From Nocardiopsis endophytica (GTDB lineage: Bacteria; Actinomycetota; Actinomycetes; Streptosporangiales; Streptosporangiaceae): 64,000 nucleotides of DNA. Position 1 is the first letter of the stretch. Each line of letters opens with the position of its first letter. Both the position numbers and the translations under genes were made by a program. The stretch covers positions 62,001 through 126,000 of the forward strand of contig NZ_JAQFWQ010000004.1 in NCBI RefSeq assembly GCF_027706725.1, in the 5' to 3' direction. The notes beneath the pieces are model-generated. The model did no database searches, was not told where the DNA came from, and saw only the letters and a program-made list of their open reading frames with translations. Of this stretch, positions 32,827 to 41,589 are shown one piece after another.

Positions 32827-33525
32827 GTGGACAAGCCCCAGAGCCTGCGCGAACGCAAGAAGCGAGCGACCCGGGTCACGCTCGGCCTGGCCGCTTTGGA
32901 CCTCTTCGAGGAGCGGGGGTTCGACAACGTGTCCGTGGCCGAGGTCGCCGACGCCGCCGACGTCTCCAAGAAGACGGTGTTCAACTACTTCGAGGTCAAG
33001 GAGGACCTCGTCCTCGGCTTCGGGGCCCACCACATCGGCGAGCCGGCCGAGGCCGTGCGCAGCCGCAAGCCGGGGCAGACCCCGCTGGACGCCATGCGCG
33101 ACTACGTGATGACCGCGCTGGAGGAGCGCCAGCCCCTGCTCGGGCTGAGCGACGACCCCATCGTCAAGCGTGTGCTGAAGCTGGTCAGGGCGACCCCCGC
33201 GCTGCAGGTGCGGCACATGGAGTACATGGAGATGACGCGGGCGCGCCTGGCGGAGGCGCTCGTCGAGGAGAAGGGGTCCCGTCTCACGGCGCGCCTCGTG
33301 GCCACGCAGCTGTACTCGACGCAGCAGGTGCTCGCGGCGGAGAACGCCCGGAGGGTGCTGGAGGGGGAGTCGCCCGACGACGTCTACCCGGACGCGGTGG
33401 CCAATGCCCGGCACGCGTTCGACTGGCTGGAGCGCGGCTTCGGGGACCTGCTGCGGCGCCCGCCGGAGGGGGAGCGGGGGAACCCCGCGGAGGGCGGGGG
33501 CGTCTCAGAGGCGCCGGTGCCGTGA
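32827..33525 (+). CDS. TetR-family regulator, likely repressor of the ABC exporter
   Basis: 232 residues from GTG 32827. The N-terminal HTH is classical: ERKKRATRVTLGLAALDLFEERG and VAEVADAADVSKKTVFNYFEVKEDL. The C-terminal ligand domain is helical and ends with a charged, Gly/Pro-rich tail. The -10-like TAGAGT (32815-32820) ends 6 nt before the GTG and no ribosome binding site is present, so the mRNA is probably leaderless. The gene diverges from the ABC pair with 78 bp between; that gap contains an AT-rich TGTAATTTTTTATCG stretch that could hold the operator. A hairpin terminator follows at 33530. Confidence 0.9.
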   Translation: MDKPQSLRERKKRATRVTLGLAALDLFEERGFDNVSVAEVADAADVSKKTVFNYFEVKEDLVLGFGAHHIGEPAEAVRSRKPGQTPLDAMRDYVMTALEERQPLLGLSDDPIVKRVLKLVRATPALQVRHMEYMEMTRARLAEALVEEKGSRLTARLVATQLYSTQQVLAAENARRVLEGESPDDVYPDAVANARHAFDWLERGFGDLLRRPPEGERGNPAEGGGVSEAPVP

Positions 33526-33529
33526 GGGG

Positions 33530-33555
33530 GCGTGCGCGGTGCGGGCCGCGCACGC
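33530..33555 (+). terminator. Terminator hairpin after the TetR gene
   Basis: GCGTGCGCGG (33530-33539), 6-nt loop, CCGCGCACGC (33546-33555): a perfect 10-bp stem 5 nt after the stop codon. Short T-runs follow further downstream. Confidence 0.8.
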
Positions 33556-33609
33556 TGAGCATTCCTATTTCTCCCGTTTCGTCGGTTTTCCTGGTCTAAG
33601 GTGTCCGTC

Positions 33610-34404
33610 ATGAACGGACCACATCCACCCCATGGGCCCCAGGGGCCACAGCCGCCCCTGCCGCCCCAGGGACCACCGCCCCAGGGGCCTCCGCAGGGGC
33701 CGCCGCCCGGGTCCTTCGGACCTCCCGGGCACCCCGGGCCGCAGGGCGGCCCGCCCCAGCCGCCGAACCGGCCGCCGAAGAAGAAGAGCAGGGTCGGCGG
33801 CTGCCTCGCCATCGGGTGCGGCGTCCTCCTCGTCCTGGTCCTGGCGGCCGGGGGCGGCGGAGCGTACTACCTCGGCTGGTTCGACAGGGACGACGGGTAC
33901 GCGCGGCTGGTCGGCGTGTGCCCGATGGTCGACGAGGACAAGGGCGTCGAGCTCTCCGGCGACCCGTCGCAGGTCTACGAGTCCGACCCGTGGGAGATCC
34001 CCGGATCGGTGGTGACCGAGTACGCGTGCCACTTCCCGATCGAGTACGGCGACCGGGAGCACAACGACACCCGGGTGTCGGTCCTGCTGCACGCCACGAC
34101 GAACAACGGGATCTCGCGCGCGACCGGTGAGAAGACCGCGGAGGTCTACTTCACCGAGTCGATGGTGGAGAACAACGGGCTGACGCCGACGACCTGCAGC
34201 GGCGGCCGGGAGATCCACTCGGGCTTCGACGGCGGCGGCGAGACGCGGCGCGCGATGGCGGGGGCCAGGGTGGCGAACCTGGTGTTCGAATCGGCCGTCG
34301 ACCCCGCGGAGGACAGCGAGGCGGGCCTCTCCCCGGACGAGCGCAAGGCCGCCGCCGAGGAGCTGCTCTGCGGAGCGCTGGAGAACCTTCCGCCGAAGGA
34401 GTAG
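33610..34404 (+). CDS. Single-pass membrane protein with Pro/Gly/Gln-rich cytoplasmic N-terminus
   Basis: 264 residues from ATG 33610, with AAGG 8 nt upstream; an in-frame GTG at 33601 is less likely because it overlaps the ribosome binding site. Residues 1-60 are low-complexity Pro/Gln/Gly, followed by Lys-rich KKKSR and one membrane helix (about 64-85). The ~175-residue outside domain contains Cys residues in VGVCPMV, YACHF, TTCSGG and LLCGA, suggesting two disulfides. Actinomycetes have many such envelope proteins of unknown role. The neighbour 34482 is another small membrane protein on the same strand (77-bp gap), so they may be co-transcribed. Confidence 0.8.
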   Translation: MNGPHPPHGPQGPQPPLPPQGPPPQGPPQGPPPGSFGPPGHPGPQGGPPQPPNRPPKKKSRVGGCLAIGCGVLLVLVLAAGGGGAYYLGWFDRDDGYARLVGVCPMVDEDKGVELSGDPSQVYESDPWEIPGSVVTEYACHFPIEYGDREHNDTRVSVLLHATTNNGISRATGEKTAEVYFTESMVENNGLTPTTCSGGREIHSGFDGGGETRRAMAGARVANLVFESAVDPAEDSEAGLSPDERKAAAEELLCGALENLPPKE

Positions 34405-34481
34405 CGGTCGACGGTGCCGACCGCAGCCCGGCGTGGCATGGGGATGGAACGCCGGGCCGCCGCGGCGGCGTCGGAGGGGGC

Positions 34482-35030
34482 GTGGTGAGATTCAGGCGGA
34501 TCGACAGGGATCCGGACGCTCCCGTCGCGGTGGCGGCGGTCATCATTGTGGTGTGCGGCCTGTTCGCCGCCTTCCTCTTCGCGGCCTCCGCCGACATCAC
34601 CACGAACAGCGTCCGGGACGTCCGCGCGGCCTACGGGGGCCGCGGTGAGTCCGGCACGGTCACCGTCACGGACCTGCGGAAGGCGAGCGGCCGCGGCTCG
34701 GACAGGTGCATCGCCGCCTTCCGTCCCGACGCGGGCGGTCCGCCCCTCGAAGAGGTCCGAGTCCACATGGACGGGCCCTGCGAGATCGGGCGCACGGAGG
34801 AGGGCGCCCGCCTCGTCGAGGGGGAGAGGCACATCTTCTCCGCGGGCGACTACGACCGCGCCTTCGTGGACGGCAACGCCGGCGGCTCGATCACGGTCCT
34901 CATCCTCATGAACCTCTTCTGCCTGGGCCTGGGCATCCCCTTCGCGTTCTTCGCCCTGGCACTAACGGCCCAGCTCGCCACCACCCTCGTCATGAGGGCG
35001 CGTCGGCGTATTGCCGGCACTCGCCGGTGA
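34482..35030 (+). CDS. Membrane protein with two helices and an extracytoplasmic loop
   Basis: 182 residues. GTG 34482 or GTG 34485 follows GGAGGGGG. Helices lie at about 17-37 and 137-163, with an Arg-rich C-terminus. The ~100-residue loop between them carries two Cys (in DRCIAAF and GPCEIGR) that could form a disulfide; the loop is probably outside, judged from Arg-rich ends on both sides. The 3' end overlaps the convergent TetR gene by 41 bp. No recognised family; function unknown. Confidence 0.75.
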   Translation: MVRFRRIDRDPDAPVAVAAVIIVVCGLFAAFLFAASADITTNSVRDVRAAYGGRGESGTVTVTDLRKASGRGSDRCIAAFRPDAGGPPLEEVRVHMDGPCEIGRTEEGARLVEGERHIFSAGDYDRAFVDGNAGGSITVLILMNLFCLGLGIPFAFFALALTAQLATTLVMRARRRIAGTRR

Positions 35031-35658
35031 ACACCGAGGCCAGCTCGGCCTCGATGACCGACGCGCAGTGCGCGGCCGCCGCCTCCCCGCCGGCCCCGCC
35101 CCCTTCGGCACCGCCTGCGCCGTCGCGGTAGACCTGCATCGCGAGCCCTTCGGTGACGGCGGTCAGGCGCACGGCCGCGGGCCACGGGTCCAGGTCCGGA
35201 TCGACCTCGCCGCACTCCTTGCCGTTGTGCACGGCGCGGGCGACGTCGCGGCGCAGCCGACGGGCGGTCTCCGCGTCGACCTCCGCCAGGGCGGGGGCGT
35301 CCAGGGCGCGCCCGGCGAAGGCGAGGGCCACGCGGTACTCGGCCCGGCGCTCCTCGTCGAGGGGGAGGAACTCGGCCATCACCTCGGCCATGACCCGGGC
35401 GATCGGGCGGCGGTGCTCGGTCCCCTGCCGGATGTGCCCCTCGGCGCGGTCGCGGATGCGGGCGCTGACGGTGGTGAACGCGTGCAGCAGCATGTCGTCC
35501 TTGGTGCGGAAGTAGTGCTGCACGAGCCCGACGGACATCCCGGCGGCCGCCGCCGTGCGGGCGACGGTGACCGCGTCGAGGCCGTGGTCGGAGATGAGCG
35601 CGCAGACGGCGTCGGCGATCTGGCGGCGGCGCTGGTCGTGGTCGGCTGTTCGCGGCAC
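34990..35658 (-). CDS. TetR-family regulator of the serine-hydrolase gene
   Basis: 222 residues from ATG 35658. The HTH is RRRQIADAVCALISDHGLDAVTV with AAAGMSVGLVQHYFRTKDDML (about 9-52). The effector domain has the TetR_C bundle and a Gly-rich insertion (GAGGAEGGGAGGEA) near residue 195. It diverges from the serine hydrolase with 74 bp between the starts; that gap holds two inverted-repeat operators. Its own start lies close to the first operator, so autoregulation is likely. The C-terminal 41 bp overlap the convergent membrane-protein gene. Confidence 0.9.
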   Translation of the reverse strand: MPRTADHDQRRRQIADAVCALISDHGLDAVTVARTAAAAGMSVGLVQHYFRTKDDMLLHAFTTVSARIRDRAEGHIRQGTEHRRPIARVMAEVMAEFLPLDEERRAEYRVALAFAGRALDAPALAEVDAETARRLRRDVARAVHNGKECGEVDPDLDPWPAAVRLTAVTEGLAMQVYRDGAGGAEGGGAGGEAAAAHCASVIEAELASVFTGECRQYADAPS

Positions 35659-35664
35659 TTGATA

Positions 35665-35705
35665 ACCGTATCAGCGTACGGTAAAAACCGTATGCATATA
35701 CGGTT
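35665..35705. promoter_or_regulatory. Two TetR operators in the divergent TetR/hydrolase promoter
   Basis: Operator 1 is ACCGTA-N6-TACGGT (35665-35682). Operator 2 is AACCGTAT-GCAT-ATACGGTT (35686-35705), with 8-bp perfect arms. Their centres are 22 bp apart, about two helical turns, so two dimers would bind the same face of DNA. The region is AT-rich compared with its surroundings. Confidence 0.85.
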
Positions 35706-35732
35706 ATCCGTTCCCCGCCTGGAGGAGCCCCC

Positions 35733-37280
35733 ATGCGCATCCGCCTGCGCCGCACCGCGGCGGCCGCCACCGTCCTTGTGTCCTGCCTTCTGCTCGGCTC
35801 CGTCCCGGCCGCGGGGGCGGGGACGGATGCCGAGACGGATGCGGGGTCGGCCGCCGCCGGTCGGTACGGCGAGCTCGACGCCTACGTCCGCGAACGGATG
35901 GAGGCCACCGGGGTGCCCGGCCTCGGCTACGCCGTCGTCGGCCCCGACGGGCCGCTGCACCGGCGGACCTGGGGGACCGACGGCCGGGGCGACCCGGTCG
36001 ACGGGCGCACCCCCTTCCTGTGGGGGTCGGTCGCCAAGCCGGTCGCCGCGACCGCGGTGATGGTGCTCGTGCAGGAGGGGCGGCTGGGGCTGGACGACCG
36101 GGTCGCCGACCACCTGCCGGCGTTCCGGTTCGGCGGTCCCGGCCACGCCTCCCGGGTCACCGTGCGCCACCTGCTGAACCAGACCGCGGGCATCCCCGCG
36201 TCGGCCGTCGGGGCCGTCGACTGCACCGACCCCGACTGCCCGCCTCCGGCCGGGCGCCTCGGCGCCCTGGACGGCGTGCGCCCGCTCGGGCCGCCGGGCA
36301 CCGCCTACGCCTACTCCAGCGCCAACTACCTGGTGCTGGCGGCGGTGGTCGAGGCCGTCACCGGGCGCACCTACGCCGAGCACGTCCGCGAGGCCGTGTT
36401 CGACCCGGCGGGGATGGACGGGGCGATCGCCGGCCGGGACGAGGCCGCCGAACGGGGCCTGGCACCCGGGCACCTGCCCTTGTGGGGCGTTCCGGCGCCG
36501 GTGGCCGACGGCGTCGACGACGGCGGCGCCGCCTACGGGTACACCGGGGGCGGCCTGGACGACCTGGCGGCCTTCGCCGCCTTCCAGCTCCGCGAGGGGC
36601 GTACCGCCGACGGGGAGGAGGTCCTCACCCCGGAGTCCGTGCGGCTGATGCGGGAGGAAGGACGGCTGAGCCCGGACGGGGAGGGGACCGGGTACGGCCT
36701 GGGATGGCGGGTCGGCGGCCTGGACGCGCCGCTGGACGGCGCGGTCTGGCACACCGGTGCGGCTCCCGGCTACTCAGGGATGCTGTTCCTGATGCCGGAC
36801 GGGGAGCGCGCGCTCGTCGTCGAGCAGAACATGCACGGTCTCCTGCAGGACGAGGCGGTCATGCAGGTCGGGTTCGGCGCGGCGCGCATCCTCGCCGGCG
36901 GGGAAGCGCCCGAGGAGGCCGGGGCGGCGCTCCACCACTCGGTGGTCTGGGGGACCACCGCCTTGGCGGTGCTCATGATCGCCGCCGCCGTGCGCTCGGC
37001 CGTGCTCGTCGTGCGGCCGCCCGGGGTGCGCGCGCGGCGGCGTGCGGGGGCGGCGGTGCTGTGGGGTGTGGCGGGGGCACTCCCGGGACTCGGCCTGGCC
37101 GCGCTCGTCGGGGTCATGGGGGCCAGGCTCCCCATGACCTGGGTGCCCGACGCCTGGGCCGCGCTGGTCACGGCGGCGTCGGCCGGTGCGCTGGTCGTGG
37201 TTCTGCGGTGTGTGCTCTTGTTCAGGCCGTCAGGTGCAGGGCCGACGGCCTCTCCCGGTCGGCGAACACCTCCTGGGTGA
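35733..37280 (+). CDS. Secreted/membrane serine hydrolase (beta-lactamase class C/CubicO family)
   Basis: 515 residues behind GGAGG. A signal peptide (to about residue 30) precedes a class C beta-lactamase-like domain. The S-x-x-K motif is SVAKP (about 99-103), the Tyr motif is YSSANY (about 193-198), and the third motif is H-x-G (HTGAAPGY, about 347-354). Three or four C-terminal membrane helices (about 400-500) anchor it. Such proteins act as D-aminopeptidases, esterases or penicillin-binding-like enzymes; true beta-lactamase activity is uncertain. The divergent TetR gene with two operators points to inducible expression. The 3' end overlaps the CocE fragment by 59 bp. Confidence 0.88.
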   Translation: MRIRLRRTAAAATVLVSCLLLGSVPAAGAGTDAETDAGSAAAGRYGELDAYVRERMEATGVPGLGYAVVGPDGPLHRRTWGTDGRGDPVDGRTPFLWGSVAKPVAATAVMVLVQEGRLGLDDRVADHLPAFRFGGPGHASRVTVRHLLNQTAGIPASAVGAVDCTDPDCPPPAGRLGALDGVRPLGPPGTAYAYSSANYLVLAAVVEAVTGRTYAEHVREAVFDPAGMDGAIAGRDEAAERGLAPGHLPLWGVPAPVADGVDDGGAAYGYTGGGLDDLAAFAAFQLREGRTADGEEVLTPESVRLMREEGRLSPDGEGTGYGLGWRVGGLDAPLDGAVWHTGAAPGYSGMLFLMPDGERALVVEQNMHGLLQDEAVMQVGFGAARILAGGEAPEEAGAALHHSVVWGTTALAVLMIAAAVRSAVLVVRPPGVRARRRAGAAVLWGVAGALPGLGLAALVGVMGARLPMTWVPDAWAALVTAASAGALVVVLRCVLLFRPSGAGPTASPGRRTPPG

Positions 37281-37794
37281 CCGCCCGCATCGTGGGTCCC
37301 CGCTCGCCGGTGCCCAGGTTCCTGTCCCAGAGCGGGAAGGCACCGCTGTAGAGCGCGGAGTCGTACGCGCTTGAAGGGGCGTCCTGGATGACGGCCGCCT
37401 TCCACTCGGGTGCGCTCTGCGAGGCCAGGTCCCATTGCGTGTACCCCAGGAAATTGGCCCCCCAGGTGGCGAAGGCGCCCGGGAACCACGGGCGGGTGCG
37501 CAGCCAGGCGAGCGTGTCCTCCGCGTCGCCGGGGTCGAGGTGCCAGCCGTGGAAGCGCCCGGCCGACCCGGCCGTGCCGCGCACGCTGAGCAGGAGGACC
37601 TGGTAGCCCCGCCGGGCGAGCAGTTCCGGGAGCAGGCCGGTGTTCGCGCGTCCGTAGGGCGTCCGCATGAGCACGAGGGGCGCGCGCGGGGCGGAGGCGG
37701 GGCGGTACCGGTCGGCGAGGAGGGCGCCGCCGCGGACGGGGACGGGCAGGTCGCGCTCCACGCGGACGCGGAGGATCCGGGCGACGGCACTCAT
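37222..37794 (-). pseudogene. Truncated CocE/X-Pro dipeptidase-like hydrolase without its nucleophile
   Basis: 190 codons from ATG 37794. The start matches CocE/NonD hydrolases: DLPVPVRGGALLADRY, then LVLMRTPYGR, DAEDTLAWL and a WGANFLGYTQW segment. In active members the last segment reads W-G-x-S-Y-x-G, where Ser is the nucleophile; here it is Asn. Family members are 550-600 residues long; this one stops just before the rest of the alpha/beta domain and the C-terminal jelly roll. It runs into the convergent serine hydrolase (59-bp overlap). Missing nucleophile plus truncation make it a pseudogene or a non-catalytic remnant. Confidence 0.7.
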
Positions 37795-37848
37795 GGGGCT
37801 CCGTTCCGCGGGACGGGTTCGGGGTCGCGTCGAAGCCAACGTATCGAA

Positions 37849-37868
37849 TCTTCAGAAATCCTTGAAGA
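37849..37868. promoter_or_regulatory. Inverted repeat in the divergent gap before the LLM oxidoreductase
   Basis: TCTTCA, 8 nt, TGAAGA. It lies between the divergent CocE remnant and the LLM oxidoreductase and could be a regulator site. GGAAGCGCATTCC about 25 bp further along (near 37890-37903) is a second possible palindrome. Confidence 0.4.
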
Positions 37869-37954
37869 GTGGTGGGAGGGGGCCCCGCGCTGGAAGCGCA
37901 TTCCGGGGCGTAGCGTGTGGCCGAGCAAGCGACCCCCATACAGGAGGGCTCCCC

Positions 37955-38854
37955 ATGAAACTGGGCTTCTCGCTCCCGCAGTTCGGTGCCGCCGCGCACC
38001 GTCCCCGCGACATCGCCCGCTTCGCCCGCCAGGCCGAGGAGATGGGCGCCGACAGCCTCTGGGTCGGCGACCGGCTGCTCGCCGCGGTCGACCCCGAGGT
38101 CGGCTACGCCGGGGCCGACTACATCCCCGAGCAGTTCAACGCCGCCCTCGACCCGTTCACGGTCCTCGCGGCCGCCGCGACCGCGACCGAGCGCGTGCTC
38201 CTGGGCACCAACGTCATCAACGCCCCCTGGTACCCGCCGGCGGTGCTCGCCCGCTCCTTCGCCAGTATCGACCTGCTCAGCGGCGGGCGGCTGCTGCCGG
38301 GCCTGGGAACCGGATGGTCTCCGGAGGAGTACGAGGCGGTCGGCGTGCCGATGAAGGAGCGCGGGCGCCGTCTCGACGAATGCCTCGACGCGCTCGACGC
38401 CCTGTGGGGCGAGGGGACCGTCCGGCACAGCGGCCGCCACTGGTCGATCCCGCGCAGCCACATGGACGCCAAGCCGGTCCAGAAGCCGCGCCCGCCGGTC
38501 TACCTGGGCGGGTTCGCCCCCGCCGCCCTGGAGCGCGTCGGGCGGCGGGCCGACGGGTTCCTGCCGATCGCCGTCGTGCCCGGGATGGCCGACCTCGCCC
38601 TGGCCATCGACCGGCCGCTCACCGCCGTCCGGGAGACCGCCGAGCGCAGCGGGCGGGACCCGGGCGCCCTGGACGTGGTCCTGAGGGTCAACCCCACCGC
38701 CGAGGCGTCGGTCGAGGACATCGCCACCACCGTGCTGGAGGCCGGGGAGCACGGCGTCGGCCACGCCTTCGTGGACCTCCTCTACCTGGCCGAGGACGCC
38801 GACCGGACGCTCGACCTGGCCGCGCGGATCCTGGAGAAGGTGCGCGAACGCTGA
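37955..38854 (+). CDS. LLM-class F420-dependent oxidoreductase
   Basis: 299 residues from ATG 37955, with CAGGAGGG as ribosome binding site. The luciferase-like TIM barrel is clear: MKLGFSLPQFG start, ARQAEEMGADSLWVGDRLL, LGTNVINAPWYPPAVLARS, LSGGRLLPGLGTGW, then RPPVYLGGFAPAAL. These barrels bind coenzyme F420 (or FMN) and reduce or oxidise organic substrates. Length fits the TIGR03619-like group. It is a monocistronic-looking gene with a long gap after it. The substrate is unknown. Confidence 0.92.
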   Translation: MKLGFSLPQFGAAAHRPRDIARFARQAEEMGADSLWVGDRLLAAVDPEVGYAGADYIPEQFNAALDPFTVLAAAATATERVLLGTNVINAPWYPPAVLARSFASIDLLSGGRLLPGLGTGWSPEEYEAVGVPMKERGRRLDECLDALDALWGEGTVRHSGRHWSIPRSHMDAKPVQKPRPPVYLGGFAPAALERVGRRADGFLPIAVVPGMADLALAIDRPLTAVRETAERSGRDPGALDVVLRVNPTAEASVEDIATTVLEAGEHGVGHAFVDLLYLAEDADRTLDLAARILEKVRER

Positions 38855-39145
38855 TAAGCGCCCTGGAACACCCTTTCCGGTAAAAGAGTGAAATGTGCAT
38901 TGTGCGGCAATCCGGGAACGGGTTCGGACGTGATGCGCTTCACTTTTTCGGCGAGCCCCGCACTTCCTGCGATTTCGCGCCTTAGGACAGGTGGAATCAC
39001 CCTTGTGGGCACCGCCGGGTACGGTTAGCTTTTGCGCGGAAGACCCGTTCCGCCGGTCCCGCCCCTCGGCGCGAGGGGGCGGGGCCACCCCCGGCCCCGG
39101 CGGCGCCCGTACCGGCGGCCGGGCGGGTCCTGGCAGACTGGACGG
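38855..39145. other. Intergenic stretch before the DUF2786 gene
   Basis: No gene seen. AAAAGAGTGAA near 38883 and TTCACTTTTT near 38939 form a distant inverted repeat ending in a T-run, a possible terminator for the LLM gene. CAGACT (39134-39139) ends 6 nt before the GTG of the next gene and looks like its -10 element, implying leaderless mRNA. Confidence 0.4.
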
Positions 39146-40363
39146 GTGAGCGAGGCAGAGAAGGCGTCCGAGCTGATCGGTTCGGCGGTCGGCGCCGTCC
39201 GTGACGACGACGAGGCGGGCGTGGACGCCGCACTCGCGCCGCTGGCCGATTCCTCCCGCCCCGAATGGGCGCGCACCGTCGACCGCGCCCTCCTTTCCGT
39301 TCTCACCTCGCACGTCGCCCACGCCTGGCGGCGGAATTGGCAGCCCGCCGAACTGGTCCGGCACGCGGGGCGCGAACTGGGCGCGGACGCCGAGCGGACG
39401 TGCGCCGACGCCGTGCTCGCCGAGCACCGCGAGCGCCCCGGGGCCGCGCTCGACCCGCGCTGGCGCGAGCAGCTCCATTCGCTGGAGGCCGACGCGGCCG
39501 AAGGCGCGGGGGCGGTCCGGCCGGGCGCCGCGCACCTGACCCGGTTCGAGGCCGTCGAGCTCGCTCTGAGGCTCGCGGTGCTGCTGGAGGCCGTGCCGCC
39601 GCTGCAGCGGCTGTGCGCCCGCCCAGGGGAGGCGGAGGCGCCCGTCGCGGGACCGACCGGCTCGCCCAAGCTCGACCGGGTGCGCGCGCTGCTGGCCAAG
39701 GCCGAGTCGACCGAGTTCCCGGACGAGGCCGAGGCCCTCACGGCCCGCGCCCAGGCCATGATGGCCCGGCACAGCATCGATGAGGCGCTCCTCCGCGCGG
39801 GCGGCGGCCCCTCGCCGGAGACGGTCGGCGTCCGGCTCCCCGTGGACGCCCCCTACGACGAGCACAAGGCGACCCTGCTCAACGTGGTGGCCGAGGCCAA
39901 CCACTGCCGCGCCGTGTGGCACCAGGAGCTCGGCCTGTGCACGGTCGTCGGGCGCCCGGCGGATGTGGAAGGGGTGGAGCTGCTGGCGGCGTCCCTGCTG
40001 GCGCAGGCCGCCTCCGCCATGGTCGCCACCGGGGCGCGGCGCGAGAAGGCCGGCCGCTCGAACCGGAAGGCGTTCCGCGCCTCCTTCTGGGCTGCCTTCG
40101 CCGACCGCATCGGGGAGCGCCTGGAGCGCAGCGCCCAGGAGGCCGAACGGGAGGCCGCCGCCGAGCACGCCGCCGAGGGGCGGGACCTCGTTCCGCTGTT
40201 CGCCGAGCGCAAGCGCGAGGTCGACGCCGCCGTGGACCGCATGTTCCAGGAGCTGACCTACTCACGCGTCCGCGGCCCCGCCGACATCGACGGCTGGCAC
40301 GCCGGGAGGGCGGCGGCCGACGACGCCGCCCTGCGCGCGCGGGAGCGGCTCCGGGGCGCGTGA
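39146..40363 (+). CDS. DUF2786 domain protein
   Basis: 405 residues from GTG 39146; no ribosome binding site, so probably leaderless. The N-terminal half is helical without recognised motifs. The C-terminal half starts with the DUF2786 signature: KLDRVRALLAKAESTEFPDEAEALTARAQ (split here for brevity) and then MMARHSIDEALL. It continues with HKATLLNVVAEANHC and a helical, charged C-terminus with a conserved RRAFRASFW-like segment (here RKAFRASFWAAFADR). The family is common in actinomycetes and phages; its function is not known. It precedes the DUF2293 gene on the same strand by 137 bp. Confidence 0.85.
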   Translation: MSEAEKASELIGSAVGAVRDDDEAGVDAALAPLADSSRPEWARTVDRALLSVLTSHVAHAWRRNWQPAELVRHAGRELGADAERTCADAVLAEHRERPGAALDPRWREQLHSLEADAAEGAGAVRPGAAHLTRFEAVELALRLAVLLEAVPPLQRLCARPGEAEAPVAGPTGSPKLDRVRALLAKAESTEFPDEAEALTARAQAMMARHSIDEALLRAGGGPSPETVGVRLPVDAPYDEHKATLLNVVAEANHCRAVWHQELGLCTVVGRPADVEGVELLAASLLAQAASAMVATGARREKAGRSNRKAFRASFWAAFADRIGERLERSAQEAEREAAAEHAAEGRDLVPLFAERKREVDAAVDRMFQELTYSRVRGPADIDGWHAGRAAADDAALRARERLRGA

Positions 40364-40500
40364 GGTGCCCGGCGCGGGAGGTGTGCGAGGCGCGCGCGTT
40401 GCGCCCGGGGTCCCGCCCGGCGTTGCGGGCGGTTCATCTGTCTGTACGGTGTTCGGGCGCCGAAGGTTCACCGGGAATTCGGAAATGATGTGGAGGGCGT

Positions 40501-41589
40501 GTGGGACCGGCTGATCTGGACACCAGGCTGGGGCGAAGGGTGGCCGAGGCCGCGGACGCGGCGGTCGCGCGCCGCGGGGCCGTCTCCGTGCTCGACGTGT
40601 TCACGTCCCTGGGCTGGCTGACCGACAAGGCCGTGGACCGGTGGCGCCGGCAGGCGGTGCCCTCTCTCCAGCACGTCGTCCAAGTCGCGCCGGACAAGCT
40701 GCGTACGGCCGTCGAACTCCTGGAGGTGTGGGCGCAGAGCAGGGGGATGGAGCGCGAGGAGGGCGAGTACCTCGCAGCCGCCCGCGAGCGGCGGGAGCTG
40801 CGCTTCCTCGACGCGCCCGAGGGCTCCGGGGGCACCGGGGACACCGGGGAGCGCGCGTTCCGCACCCACTGGATCGCGCCCGATGCCACCACCGCCCAGC
40901 GCAACCGCGAGCAGAAGCGCCGCACCAAGGCCCCCGACCTGGTCGTGCAGATGGCCTCCGACAGCTGGGAGTGCGCCGCCTGTGGGGCCGAGAACGAGCT
41001 CTTCCGGCTCATGGAGGAGTCGAAGCCCCACTGCATGGAGTGCGTCGACATGGGCCACCTGGTGATGCTGCCCTCCGGCGACGCCGCGCTCACCCGCCGC
41101 GCGAAGAAGGAGAGCAGGCTCTCCGCGGTCGTCGTCCGCTGGGTCTCCTCCCGAAAGAAGTTCCGCCGGGTGGGCCTGCTGGTCGAGGAGGGCGCCCTCG
41201 AAGAGGCCGAGCGCCAGTGCCTGGCCGACGAGGACGCCCGCGCGCGGCGGCGCGAGCGCGACGCCGAGCGCAGGGCGGTGCAGGACGTCGAGTTCCAGGA
41301 GAGGTTCGCGGCCGAGATCCTGCAGCGCTTCCCGCTGTGCCCGAAGGAGCGGGCCGAGCGCATCGCCCTGCACACGGGGGCGCGGGGCAGCGGCCGCGTG
41401 GGGCGCTCGGCGGCCGGGCGCGACCTCGACCCCGGGGCCGTGCGGCGCGCGGTCATCGCGTCGGTGCGCCACGAGGACACCCCCTACGACGACCTGCTGA
41501 TGGGCGGCGTGCCGCGCGAGGAGGCCCGCGCGCGCATCGCCGCCGACATCGACCGCGTCCTCAGCGCCTGGGGCGAAGAAGGACCGTGA
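40501..41589 (+). CDS. DUF2293 domain protein with CxxC zinc-finger-like motif
   Basis: 362 residues from GTG 40501, behind GGAGGG at a short 3-nt spacing. The centre has a likely zinc site: CAACGAEN ... CMEC (about 159-180). The C-terminal domain carries the DUF2293 pattern: FPLCPKERAERIALHTGARGSGRVGRS split as FPLCPKERA and RGSGRVGRS, then VRRAVIASVRHEDTPYDDLL. The domain is found across actinomycetes and fungi and has no assigned function; nucleic-acid binding is a guess from the basic C-terminus and zinc motif. The last 29 bp overlap the convergent MFS gene. Confidence 0.85.
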   Translation: MGPADLDTRLGRRVAEAADAAVARRGAVSVLDVFTSLGWLTDKAVDRWRRQAVPSLQHVVQVAPDKLRTAVELLEVWAQSRGMEREEGEYLAAARERRELRFLDAPEGSGGTGDTGERAFRTHWIAPDATTAQRNREQKRRTKAPDLVVQMASDSWECAACGAENELFRLMEESKPHCMECVDMGHLVMLPSGDAALTRRAKKESRLSAVVVRWVSSRKKFRRVGLLVEEGALEEAERQCLADEDARARRRERDAERRAVQDVEFQERFAAEILQRFPLCPKERAERIALHTGARGSGRVGRSAAGRDLDPGAVRRAVIASVRHEDTPYDDLLMGGVPREEARARIAADIDRVLSAWGEEGP

